Source: Actinomyces faecalis (GTDB taxonomy: Bacteria; Actinomycetota; Actinomycetes; Actinomycetales; Actinomycetaceae). Taken from it: 64,000 nucleotides of DNA. Location of the stretch: the NCBI RefSeq assembly GCF_013184985.2, contig NZ_CP063418.1, positions 2,232,001 through 2,296,000 on the forward strand. The letters are read 5' to 3'. Position numbers and translations under genes: made by a program. The notes beneath the pieces were generated by a model, which searched no databases, had not been told where the DNA came from, and saw only the letters and a list, made by a program, of their open reading frames with translations. How positions within the stretch are numbered: the first letter of the stretch is position 1; each line of letters begins with the position of its first letter. Below are positions 35,568-43,603 of the stretch, one piece after another.

Positions 35568-37180
35568 TGACACAGACATTCCTAGGAATGCCCTCCCACG
35601 CTGAGGATGTCCCCCACACCGGCGGTTGGGTCACTAACGTCACCATCCCCAAAGACACCCTGCGCTGGGGCCACACCTTCCAGGAGGGCGCCCACCGCAC
35701 CCTGGCCAACACCCAGATGCGACGCAACCTCGGCCACGCCACGCGCACCATCCGCACCAAGCGGCAGATGCGCGTGGACGAGATGCCCGACTGGGAGGAC
35801 CTGCGCAACGCCGCTGAGGCGGTCAAGTTCGAGGTGGCCTCGCGCCTGCCCGAGCTGCTGGAGCAGTTCGAGGCCAACGTCACCGCTCACGGAGGCATCG
35901 TCCACTGGGCACGCGACGCCGCCGAGGCCAACCGGATCGTCGCCTCGATCCTGAAGTCCAAGGGCTGCGACGACGTCGTCAAGGTCAAGTCCATGGCCAC
36001 CCAGGAGACCAACCTCAACGAGTACCTCAAGGACGAGGGCATCACCGCCCACGAGACGGACCTGGCCGAGATGATCGTCCAGCTCGCCGACGACATGCCC
36101 TCCCACATCGTGGTGCCCGCGATCCACCGCAACCGGGCCGAGGTCCGGGGCATCTTCCTGGACCGCATGGAGGACGCGCCGGCGGACCTGTCCGACCAGC
36201 CCGAGGAGCTGGCCGGGGCAGCGCGGGCCCACCTGCGCAAGAAGTTCCTGCACGCCTCGGTGGCGATCTCAGGCACCAACATGGGTGTGGCTGAGACCGG
36301 TACCGTCTCCATCTTCGAGTCCGAGGGCAACGGCCGCATGTGCCTGACCCTGCCGGACACCCTCATCACCCTCATGGGCATTGAGAAGCTGGTGCCGCGC
36401 TATCAGGACGTGGAGATCTTCTCCCAGCTCCTGCCCCGCTCGGCCACAGGTGAGCGGATGAACCCCTACACCTCCATGTGGACGGGTGTGACCGAGGGTG
36501 ACGGCCCGCAGGAGTTCCACCTCATCCTCATGGACAACGGGCGCACCAAGACCCTCACCGACCCGATCGGTCGCCAGGCCCTGGCCTGCATCCGCTGCGG
36601 CTCGTGCATGAACATCTGTCCCGTCTACCAGCACACCGGTGGTCACGCCTACGGCTCGGTCTACCCCGGCCCCATTGGCTCGATCCTCACGCCCCAGCTC
36701 ACCCAGGGCCTGGCCGACGACGACCCCGTCCACACCCTGCCCTACGCCTCCTCGCTGTGCGGGGCCTGCGCGGACGTGTGCCCGGTCAAGATTGATATCC
36801 CGACGATCCTCATCCACCTGCGTGCCCGTAGCGTGGACGTCAAGAAGCGCATGGTGCCGGACATGTGGGACATCGGCATGAAGGCGACGGCGCCACTCAT
36901 GTCCAACCCCACGCTGTGGCAGTCCGCCCCTTACGCGGTCAAGGCCTCACGCCTTCTAGGCGGAGCGGATGGCGCCATCGGGGCCCTGCCATTCCCAGCC
37001 TCCCTGTGGACACGTTCGCGCGACCTGCCGGTGGCCCCCAAGGAGTCGCTGCGGTCGTGGTGGAAGCGCACACACCCAGATGGCATCACTCCGCCCGAGA
37101 CAGTAGCCACCGCCCAGGCCGCCCTGGCGGAGCAGGAGCCGGAGACCGCCCCTGCCACGAGTGACGAGGAGACCAAGTGA
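35567..37180 (+). CDS. lutB: Lactate utilisation protein B (4Fe-4S)
   Basis: 537 aa. An N-terminal LUD domain carries SMATQETNLNEYL and VAISGTNMGVAETGTV. Two ferredoxin-type sites follow, CIRCGSCMNICPVYQ and CGACADVCPVKI. C-terminal extension ends in Glu/Ala-rich sequence, longer than B. subtilis LutB (476 aa). It carries electrons within LutABC. Overlaps lutC by 4 bp (ATGG context at 37177-37180). Confidence 0.95.
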   Translation: MTQTFLGMPSHAEDVPHTGGWVTNVTIPKDTLRWGHTFQEGAHRTLANTQMRRNLGHATRTIRTKRQMRVDEMPDWEDLRNAAEAVKFEVASRLPELLEQFEANVTAHGGIVHWARDAAEANRIVASILKSKGCDDVVKVKSMATQETNLNEYLKDEGITAHETDLAEMIVQLADDMPSHIVVPAIHRNRAEVRGIFLDRMEDAPADLSDQPEELAGAARAHLRKKFLHASVAISGTNMGVAETGTVSIFESEGNGRMCLTLPDTLITLMGIEKLVPRYQDVEIFSQLLPRSATGERMNPYTSMWTGVTEGDGPQEFHLILMDNGRTKTLTDPIGRQALACIRCGSCMNICPVYQHTGGHAYGSVYPGPIGSILTPQLTQGLADDDPVHTLPYASSLCGACADVCPVKIDIPTILIHLRARSVDVKKRMVPDMWDIGMKATAPLMSNPTLWQSAPYAVKASRLLGGADGAIGALPFPASLWTRSRDLPVAPKESLRSWWKRTHPDGITPPETVATAQAALAEQEPETAPATSDEETK

Positions 37181-37839
37181 TGGATGCCAGGACCGCGATC
37201 CTCGCCCGTGCCCGTGACGCCATCTCCCGTTCCCAGGCCGGGCGGCCGGTGCAGGAGATCCCCCGCGACTACATCCGTACCGGTGAGCACGCCCCTGGTA
37301 GCCAGCCGGTGGTGGCAGACATGGTTGAGAAGCTGGAGGACTACTCCGCCCAGGTTGTCCAGGCTGCTGCGGATCACGACGTCGCCGATGCCATTGACCG
37401 CTACCTGACCGAGGCCAAGGCACGCAGCGTCGTCGTCCCTTCCGGCCTCCCCCAGGAGTACAAGGACGCTGCTGGTCGTGGCGGGCGCACCGTGCGTGAG
37501 GACTCGCGCCAGGCACCGATCCCGACGCTGGAGCTGGACGAGATCGACGCCGTCGTCACGTGCTCGCGGGTGTCGATCTCCATGTCTGGAACGATCTGCC
37601 TGGACGGGGAGAGCGACCAGGGACGCCGCGCCATCTCACTCGTCCCAGACACCCACGTCGTGGTGATCGAGCGCGAGATGATCATGCCGACCGTGCCTCA
37701 GGCGGTGGACGTGCTCGGGCGCCACCCCGAGCGTCCGACGACCTGGATCGCCGGAGGTTCTGCCACGAGTGATATCGAGCTTGTGCGCGTCAACGGCGTG
37801 CACGGGCCGCGCAATCTGCGCGTCGTCATCGCGCACTAG
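37177..37839 (+). CDS. lutC: Lactate utilisation protein C
   Basis: 220 aa LUD-domain protein (DUF162): VVVPSGLPQEYKD, AVVTCSRVSISMSGTICLDGES, PDTHVVVIEREMIMPTVPQAV and TTWIAGGSATSDIELVRVNGVHGPR. Third subunit of LutABC. Directly followed by the second copy of the hairpin element. Confidence 0.93.
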   Translation: MMDARTAILARARDAISRSQAGRPVQEIPRDYIRTGEHAPGSQPVVADMVEKLEDYSAQVVQAAADHDVADAIDRYLTEAKARSVVVPSGLPQEYKDAAGRGGRTVREDSRQAPIPTLELDEIDAVVTCSRVSISMSGTICLDGESDQGRRAISLVPDTHVVVIEREMIMPTVPQAVDVLGRHPERPTTWIAGGSATSDIELVRVNGVHGPRNLRVVIAH

Positions 37840-37850
37840 CCCTCACTGCC

Positions 37851-37934
37851 CCAGGCGGACAACCTTTTCGTCATCCGGACAACCTGATACCCCCAGTTTG
37901 GGTTGTCTGGATGACGAAAAGGTTGTCCGCCTGG
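37851..37934 (+). repeat. Hairpin element, copy 2 (after lutC)
   Basis: 34-bp arms (37851-37884 and 37901-37934), 16-nt loop containing CCCCAGTTT. Pairs of bases in the middle of both arms differ from copy 1 in a compensatory way (C-G to T-A and G-C to T-A). The single G opposite T is at the same place as in copy 1. Confidence 0.85.
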
Positions 37935-37971
37935 CACTAGTAGAGCCGCCCTCAGTGACAAGGAGCCTTCC

Positions 37972-39429
37972 ATGGATACCCTCGCTGCCCACCCGCTCGC
38001 CCCCTCCTACGACCGCTCCGCCGTCACCACAGGCATCGTCCACATGGGCGTGGGCGGATTCCACCGCGCCCACCAGGCCATGTACCTCGACCGCCTCATG
38101 CGCAAGGGCAAGGCGCTGGACTGGGGGATCTGCGGCGTCGGCCTGCTGCCGAGCGACCGCGCGATGCGCGACGCCCTGGCAGCCCAGGACTACCTGTACT
38201 CCCTCACCCTCAAGCACCCCGACGGCCACCACGAGACCTCGGTCATCGGCTCGATCCACGACTACAAGTTCGCCCCCGAGGACCGCGCCGGGGTCCTTGA
38301 GGTCATGACCGCGCCGACCACCCGCATCGTCTCGCTCACCGTGACCGAGGGCGGCTACAACATCGACGACGTCACCGGTGACTTCCGCACCAACTCGGCC
38401 GGGGCCGTGCACGACGCCGCCCACCCCAGCGAGCCAGAGACCTCCTTCGGCTACATCGTCGAGGCGCTGCGCCTGCGGCGTGAGGCCGGCACCGCGCCCT
38501 TCACGGTCATGAGCTGCGACAACCTGCCTGGCAACGGGCACGCCGCCCGCACCGCCGTCGTCTCCCAGGCCCGCATGAGCGACCCTGAGCTTGCTGCCTG
38601 GATCGACGAGCACGTGTCCTTCCCCAGCTGCATGGTCGACCGCATCACTCCCAAGACCACGCCGGCGGATATCGAGGAGGCTGAGAAGGTCCTCGGCGTG
38701 CGCGACACCTGGCCCGTGGTCGCTGAGCCCTTCAACCAGTGGGTGCTGGAGGACCAGTTCACCCTGGGCCGCCCGCCGTACGAGGAGGTTGGCGTCCAGC
38801 TGGTGGAGGACGTGGTGCCCTACGAGCTGATGAAGCTGCGTCTTCTCAACGGCTCCCACCAGGCACTGGGTCACTGGGGCCGGCTGCTGGGTATGACCTA
38901 CGCCCATGAAGCCGCCGCGGATATGGACATCTCCACCTGGATCCGCACCTACCTCGAGCGTGAGGCACTGCCGACCTTGCAGCCGGTGCCCGGAATCGAC
39001 CTGCACGAGTACATCAACATCCTCTTCGAGCGGTTCACCAACAAGGCGATTGCGGACACGTTGGCGCGCCTGGCCTTCTTCGGTCCCTCGGGCATGCCCA
39101 AGTTCGTGCTCGCCGGGCTGCGCGAGAACCTCGCCGCTGGCCGCCCGATCCGTATGGGCACGGCGTTGTGCGCAGCGTGGTCCCTCGGGGCGCTTGGGCG
39201 CGATGAGCTGGGCGGGCAGATCGAGCAGGTCGACGACCTGCAGCCCCTTGCGGAGACTCAGGAGGCCGGGGGAGGCGGCGAGGGAGAGCTGGCTTTCATC
39301 CGCAACACCGCGATCTTCTCCGACCTCGCCAAGGACGAGCGCTTCCGCACCACCTACCTGGCCGAGCTCGCCGCACTACGCAATCAAGGTGCGCGGGGGC
39401 GCCTGAAAACGAGCCTCCTCCCAGACTGA
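37972..39429 (+). CDS. Mannitol 2-dehydrogenase family protein
   Basis: 485 aa long-chain, zinc-independent polyol dehydrogenase. N-terminal NAD site GIVHMGVGGFHRAHQAMYLD, CDNLPGNGHAARTAVV, PFNQWVLEDQF and the catalytic-region ELMKLRLLNGSHQALGHWG with the conserved Lys, Asn and His. The family covers mannitol 2-dehydrogenase, D-arabinitol dehydrogenase and fructuronate reductase; QWVLED and the overall length favour mannitol (or arabinitol) oxidation to the ketose. It is bracketed by copies 2 and 3 of the hairpin element, and its stop codon lies at the edge of copy 3. Confidence 0.85.
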   Translation: MDTLAAHPLAPSYDRSAVTTGIVHMGVGGFHRAHQAMYLDRLMRKGKALDWGICGVGLLPSDRAMRDALAAQDYLYSLTLKHPDGHHETSVIGSIHDYKFAPEDRAGVLEVMTAPTTRIVSLTVTEGGYNIDDVTGDFRTNSAGAVHDAAHPSEPETSFGYIVEALRLRREAGTAPFTVMSCDNLPGNGHAARTAVVSQARMSDPELAAWIDEHVSFPSCMVDRITPKTTPADIEEAEKVLGVRDTWPVVAEPFNQWVLEDQFTLGRPPYEEVGVQLVEDVVPYELMKLRLLNGSHQALGHWGRLLGMTYAHEAAADMDISTWIRTYLEREALPTLQPVPGIDLHEYINILFERFTNKAIADTLARLAFFGPSGMPKFVLAGLRENLAAGRPIRMGTALCAAWSLGALGRDELGGQIEQVDDLQPLAETQEAGGGGEGELAFIRNTAIFSDLAKDERFRTTYLAELAALRNQGARGRLKTSLLPD

Positions 39430-39497
39430 CAACCTTTTCGTTATCCGGACAACCAAGAACCCCGGTTTGACGTTGTCTGAATGACGAAAGGGTTGTC
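39428..39497 (+). repeat. Hairpin element, copy 3 (after mannitol dehydrogenase)
   Basis: 26-nt arms (39428-39453 and 39472-39497) and an 18-nt loop containing CCCCGGTTT. Of four non-Watson-Crick positions, three are G-U in plus-strand RNA and one is C-A. The left arm begins inside the dehydrogenase stop codon, and the lysS start is 45 bp beyond. Confidence 0.82.
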
Positions 39498-39541
39498 CGT
39501 CGAGAAGAAAGGAGGGCTGCTGCGACCGTTAGACTTCCCGC

Positions 39542-41221
39542 ATGACTGACGCGACTGACCGCTCCGCTTCCCTGCCCGCCGACGCGCCCACCCAGGCGCA
39601 GGACAAGCAGACAGCCAGGAAGCAGCCCAAGGCTGAGCCCGGCCCAGGCGAGCAGTTCGCCATCCGCGCCGCCAAACGTGAGCGTCTGCGTGCCGAAGGC
39701 TGGGAGCCCTACCCCGTCCAGGTCCCTGTCACCACCACCATCGAGGCCGTCCGCGAGCGCTATGCCCACCTGGCGGCCGGGGATGAGACCGACGACGTCG
39801 TCGGCATCGCCGGGCGCGTCACCTTCCTGCGCTCCTCGGGCAAGCTGTGCTTCGTTGCGCTGGCCGACGGAGCTGGCCACACCCTTCAGGCCATGATTTC
39901 GGCAAAGAACATGCCCGGCCACGGCCACACCAGCCTGGCGTCTTTCAAGTCTGACGTCGACCTGGGTGACCACCTGTTCGTCCATGGTCGCGTGATCTCC
40001 TCACGCCGCGGCGAGCTCTCCGTCATGGCGGAAGCTGAGCTCACCGAGGGCCACACCGCCGAGCAGCTGCCCGAGCTGGGCGACGACGACGTCGTCACCC
40101 CGGCCTGGCGCATCGCGTCCAAGGCCCTGCGCCCACTGCCCAAGACCTGGACTAACGACAGGGGCGAGACCGTCTCCCTGAGCGAGGACAACCGCGTGCG
40201 CCGCCGCGAGCTCGACCTGCTCACCCGCCCGGCCGCCCGTGACATGGTGCGCATCCGTGCCGCCGTCGTGCGCTCCCTGCGCGAGAACTTCCACCGCCGC
40301 GACTACCTGGAGCTGGAGACCCCCATGCTCCAGGTCATCCACGGAGGCGCCGCCGCGCGGCCCTTCGTCACCCACATGAACGCCTTTGACATGGATCTCT
40401 ATCTGCGTATCGCGACCGAGATCTATCTCAAGCGTGCCGTGGTAGGCGGCGTGGACCGCGTCTTTGAGATCAACCGTAACTTCCGCAACGAGGGCGCTGA
40501 CTCCTCCCACTCCCCTGAGTTCGCCGCCCTAGAGGCCTACGAGGCCTACTCCGACTACAACGGCATGGCCGAGCTGGCCCGCAACCTTGTTCAGCAGGCT
40601 GCCCGTGACGCCTTCGGCCTGGAGGAGGGCAAGGAGATTGTCACCCTCGCCGACGGCACCGAGTACGACCTGTCAGGACAGTGGGACACAATCGACCTCT
40701 ACACCTCGGTCTCCGAGGCCTTGGGCGAGGAGGTCACAGTGGACACCCCCCGCGAGCGACTGGTGGCCTTGGCCGGGAAGCTGGACCTGGAGGTGGACGA
40801 CTACGCAGTGGACGGCAAGATCGTCGAGGACATCTTCGAGGAGACGGTCGGCAACACGCTGTGGGCCCCGACCTTCGTCTACGACTTCCCCGAGGACACC
40901 TCACCCCTGACCCGCTACCACCGCTCCAAGCCGGGACTGACGGAGAAGTGGGACCTGTACGTGCGCGGCTTCGAGCTGGGCACCGCCTACTCCGAGCTCG
41001 CCGACCCGGTGGTTCAGCGCGAGCGCTTCGAGGCCCAGGCTCTGGCCGCCGCCAACGGCGACCCTGAGGCCATGGTGCTGGATGAGGACTTCCTGGTCGC
41101 GATGGAGCAGGGCTTCCCGCCCTGCGGCGGCATGGGCATGGGTATCGACCGCCTGCTCATGGCCCTGACCGGCCAGGGAATCCGCGAGACCATCACCTTC
41201 CCGCTGGTCAAGCGCGCCTGA
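39542..41221 (+). CDS. lysS: Lysyl-tRNA synthetase, class II
   Basis: 559 aa. A polar N-terminal extension of about 40 residues, then an OB-fold anticodon domain (VGIAGRVTFLRSSGKLCFVAL), motif 2 FEINRNFRNEGADSSHSPEF and motif 3 GMGMGIDRLLMALTG. Charges tRNA-Lys. The final codons and the adjoining 3' DNA are duplicated at the end of the toxin gene downstream. Confidence 0.95.
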   Translation: MTDATDRSASLPADAPTQAQDKQTARKQPKAEPGPGEQFAIRAAKRERLRAEGWEPYPVQVPVTTTIEAVRERYAHLAAGDETDDVVGIAGRVTFLRSSGKLCFVALADGAGHTLQAMISAKNMPGHGHTSLASFKSDVDLGDHLFVHGRVISSRRGELSVMAEAELTEGHTAEQLPELGDDDVVTPAWRIASKALRPLPKTWTNDRGETVSLSEDNRVRRRELDLLTRPAARDMVRIRAAVVRSLRENFHRRDYLELETPMLQVIHGGAAARPFVTHMNAFDMDLYLRIATEIYLKRAVVGGVDRVFEINRNFRNEGADSSHSPEFAALEAYEAYSDYNGMAELARNLVQQAARDAFGLEEGKEIVTLADGTEYDLSGQWDTIDLYTSVSEALGEEVTVDTPRERLVALAGKLDLEVDDYAVDGKIVEDIFEETVGNTLWAPTFVYDFPEDTSPLTRYHRSKPGLTEKWDLYVRGFELGTAYSELADPVVQRERFEAQALAAANGDPEAMVLDEDFLVAMEQGFPPCGGMGMGIDRLLMALTGQGIRETITFPLVKRA

Positions 41222-41227
41222 GCGCGC
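41200..41227 (+). repeat. Direct repeat, left copy (lysS 3' end)
   Basis: 28 bp spanning the codons for PLVKRA, the stop and the next 7 bases, identical to 42076-42103. Together they bracket the toxin-antitoxin pair. Confidence 0.85.
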
Positions 41228-41275
41228 GAGCGGCGCTGAAGGAACGCTGCTTCCGAGCCAGCACGAGCATGCACG

Positions 41276-41317
41276 ACTGTGGCGTGCTCCCCGAAAAGCC
41301 GGGGAGCACGCCACAGT
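41276..41317 (+). terminator. lysS terminator
   Basis: Perfect 18-bp arms (41276-41293 and 41300-41317), 6-nt loop. A decayed half of the same sequence is recognisable after the right direct repeat, near 42152-42186. Confidence 0.75.
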
Positions 41318-41419
41318 CCGTGGAGCGCGCACCAGTGCGCGAAGGTGCGTACCAATCCACCGGTTAACGCACCGTGGTCGGCAGTACCACCGCCAGCAGC
41401 ACCTCACCCGGTCGTGCCA

Positions 41420-41432
41420 CACTGAATCAGTG
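41420..41432. promoter_or_regulatory. Toxin-antitoxin operator/promoter
   Basis: CACTGAATCAGTG is a perfect 13-bp palindrome directly before TACACT (41434-41439), a good actinobacterial -10. Transcription from it would begin at or next to the antitoxin ATG (41446), giving a leaderless mRNA. The ribbon-helix-helix antitoxin probably binds this palindrome to repress itself. Confidence 0.55.
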
Positions 41433-41445
41433 CTACACTGGTTCT

Positions 41446-41688
41446 ATGGCTACGCTCACCTTGTCCGTTGACCCACAGGTGCTGCGCCAGGCCCGGATTC
41501 GCGCACTCAAACGCGGCGAGTCCGTCAATAAGTACCTCAGCGAGCAGCTGGAGCGATACGCCGGCCTGGAGGCGGACGACGTCGTCTCCGATCTCCTGTC
41601 AATCGCGCGAGAGCACCCAGCCACCAGCGCTTCGGGCCCGGCAGCCGGCCAACGAGGCTGGCAGCGCGAGGACCTCTACGATGTCTAA
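41446..41688 (+). CDS. Ribbon-helix-helix antitoxin
   Basis: 80 aa. The N-terminus ATLTLSVDPQVLRQARIRALKRGESVNKYLSEQLERYAG is a ribbon-helix-helix DNA-binding unit (beta strand plus two helices); the flexible Ser/Ala/Gly-rich C-terminal tail (about 50-80) would wrap the toxin. The stop overlaps the PIN toxin start by 8 bp, the classical antitoxin-first layout. No obvious Shine-Dalgarno precedes the ATG, consistent with leaderless expression. Confidence 0.82.
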   Translation: MATLTLSVDPQVLRQARIRALKRGESVNKYLSEQLERYAGLEADDVVSDLLSIAREHPATSASGPAAGQRGWQREDLYDV

Positions 41689-42097
41689 GGTCTTCCTCGA
41701 CACCAACATCCTGGCCTACCTGTTCGACTCCGCAAGTCCAGGCAAGCACGCTGCCGCAAGTGAGGCACTCTCACAGCCGCACCACTACGTGGTGAGCACA
41801 CAGGTGATGCTGGAGCTGTACACGGTCCTCACTCGCAAGCTGAGTCCGGCGTACTCACCGCAGGAGGCGCGCCACGTCATCCAGCGGATCTGCGACTTCG
41901 AGGTGGTCAATGCCGACGCAGCCCTGGTCGACAAGGCCATGCAGCTGAGCGCCACACACCAGCTGTCCATCTGGGACTCTATGATTCTCGAGGCTGCAGC
42001 CGAGGCAGGGTGCGCGGTGCTGTGGACTGAGGACCTGACCAGTGGTTCACGGCTCCGCGGCGTCACGATCACCAACCCGCTGGTCAAGCGCGCCTGA
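41681..42097 (+). CDS. PIN-domain (VapC-like) ribonuclease toxin
   Basis: 138 aa. PIN fold with acidic metal-site residues in VFLDTNILAYLFD (Asp7), MLELYTVL (Glu), LSIWDSMIL (Asp) and WTEDL (Asp). Such toxins cut tRNA or rRNA when freed of antitoxin. The C-terminal ITNPLVKRA is encoded by DNA almost identical to the end of lysS (ITFPLVKRA), so the toxin reading frame has captured the duplicated lysS tail. Confidence 0.85.
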   Translation: MSKVFLDTNILAYLFDSASPGKHAAASEALSQPHHYVVSTQVMLELYTVLTRKLSPAYSPQEARHVIQRICDFEVVNADAALVDKAMQLSATHQLSIWDSMILEAAAEAGCAVLWTEDLTSGSRLRGVTITNPLVKRA

Positions 42098-42103
42098 GCG
42101 CGC
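42076..42103 (+). repeat. Direct repeat, right copy (toxin 3' end)
   Basis: 28 bp identical to 41200-41227. Similarity continues more weakly: ATCACC before it, and a region near 42152-42186 resembling 41267-41302. Confidence 0.85.
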
Positions 42104-42203
42104 AGGCGCAGCAGCGCAGCCGCACGGACGGCTACCCGGCCCCAGTGCTTCGCGCGTGCACGACGATGGTGCGCTCCCCAGAGCCGGTACGCGCGAACCG
42201 GGC

Positions 42204-42833
42204 TCAGGACCGGATGACTCCCCGGATCGTCTCCTCGCACTCCTGCCGGGAGACAGCCCGGCAGCCCTGACGCACCCACGCGTCGATCTTGGCCGGTTCC
42301 TCACGTGCCAGGCGCACTCCACGCGTGAGCAGGACGTGCAGGGGCTTGCGGTGCTCACTGACGTCCCGACGCAGGCGGAACCACCAGGTCTGGATCGTCG
42401 GCCTGCGCAGCACCAACGCGTCAGCCAGGACACCCTCCTCGCGGCAGCGCTCCACCAGCTCCGCGGCAAAGATGCCTTCAGCAACGAAGGCTGTCGCGTC
42501 CCCGATCTCCAGCTCCTCACTGCCGATAGTGGCGTTGTCAGCGATCGAGTAGACCGGCACCGTCGTCCGTCCGCTCTCACACAGCTGGAGGATCGCTGTC
42601 ATCGCGCGCTCAGCGTCCCAGCTGCCCGGGTGGTCCCAGTCCACCAGGCTCATGGCCTCGGCCTGGCTCACCCCGTCCTCCCCGGCGACGCGTCCGTCCA
42701 GCAGGGGCATGCCCGGCTCGTCGCCGTCGCGGTAGAAGTCGTCCAGCTTGAGCCGGCGCGCACCCACCCGCCGCAGCAACGAGGTCTTGCCAGAGCCGGA
42801 GGGGCCGGTAAGCAGAATGACACGCGCGCTCAC
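42204..42833 (-). CDS. Uridine kinase-like P-loop ATPase
   Basis: 209 aa. Walker A LLTGPSGSGKTSLLR (about 7-21), RRLKLDDFYRDGDE (the substrate-Asp loop of uridine kinase/phosphoribulokinase-like proteins), DWDHPGSWDAERA, and FVAEGIFAAELV as Walker B-like strand. Widespread in actinobacteria as a uridine kinase-family protein of unproven substrate. It may phosphorylate a nucleoside or similar small molecule. Confidence 0.78.
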   Translation of the reverse strand: MSARVILLTGPSGSGKTSLLRRVGARRLKLDDFYRDGDEPGMPLLDGRVAGEDGVSQAEAMSLVDWDHPGSWDAERAMTAILQLCESGRTTVPVYSIADNATIGSEELEIGDATAFVAEGIFAAELVERCREEGVLADALVLRRPTIQTWWFRLRRDVSEHRKPLHVLLTRGVRLAREEPAKIDAWVRQGCRAVSRQECEETIRGVIRS

Positions 42834-42990
42834 GGGACCTCAGCCTAGAGGCTCAACGAGCGGCGAGGGCTGCGCAGCAGCCCGCCCCGGTGTCGGTCTG
42901 GGCCAGGTGCGGGGCGACCTGAGCCAGCAGCACCACCCGGGCCAGGTCCCTGCGCCCTCGTCACTGACAGTCGTCCCGTCCCCGCGCACC

Positions 42991-43446
42991 TCAGCCACGA
43001 GCCTGGGCGAAGGTCGTTCCCGAGGGCCGCAGGCCCTGCAGCCGCGCGACGTCTGAGTCCGGCGGCACCTGGCCGGGCTCGCTCCCCCGGTCCACGACCT
43101 GGTTCCTGTCGTCCACGAAGACGACGTGGGGCTGGTAGCTGCGCGCGGCTGCGTCGTCGATCTGGGAGTAGGCGATGAGGATGACGACGTCACCGGGAGA
43201 GACCAGGTGGGCCGCCGCACCGTTGACACAGATCTCGCCCGCGCCGCGCTCACCGGGGATGACGTAGGTGGACAGGCGGTTGCCGTTGGTGCAGTTGCAG
43301 ATGTCCACGCGCTCGCCGGGCAGCAGGTCAGCGGCCTCCAGCAGCGCGGCGTCCACGGTGATCGAGCCGACGTAGTTCAGGTCAGCCTGGGTGACGGTGG
43401 CGCGGTGGATCTTGGACGTCATCATCGTCCGGGTGCGAGTGCTCAT
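42991..43446 (-). CDS. panD: Aspartate 1-decarboxylase proenzyme
   Basis: 151 aa from ATG 43446; two later ATGs (residues 8, 9) are alternatives. The proenzyme self-cleaves at Gly27-Ser28 (YVGSITVD) to create the pyruvoyl group; [34 protein letters not shown] and [18 protein letters not shown] are conserved. Makes beta-alanine for pantothenate. A 25-residue C-terminal extension beyond the core is typical of some actinobacteria. About 150 bp separate it from panC. Confidence 0.93.
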   Translation of the reverse strand: MSTRTRTMMTSKIHRATVTQADLNYVGSITVDAALLEAADLLPGERVDICNCTNGNRLSTYVIPGERGAGEICVNGAAAHLVSPGDVVILIAYSQIDDAAARSYQPHVVFVDDRNQVVDRGSEPGQVPPDSDVARLQGLRPSGTTFAQARG

Positions 43447-43603
43447 CGCGGCCAAGGGTATGCCGTGGCACGTCTCGCGGGACGGCGAGGTGAGCGAGGC
43501 GACAGCACGCGTGCCTCACACCCTCGCCCGGAGGAGCAGACGACGGCGCAGCCGCCCGCCACTCACCGTCACCGCACCGGTCGCACGGACCGGGCAGGCC
43601 GGT

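Noticed and set aside
37851..39497. Integron attC-like sites around the mannitol dehydrogenase gene
   Set aside because: The arms are palindromic and bracket one gene, but the right-hand GTTGTCC does not fit the GTTRRRY core and no integron integrase is present; the RNA-level covariation favours a transcript element.
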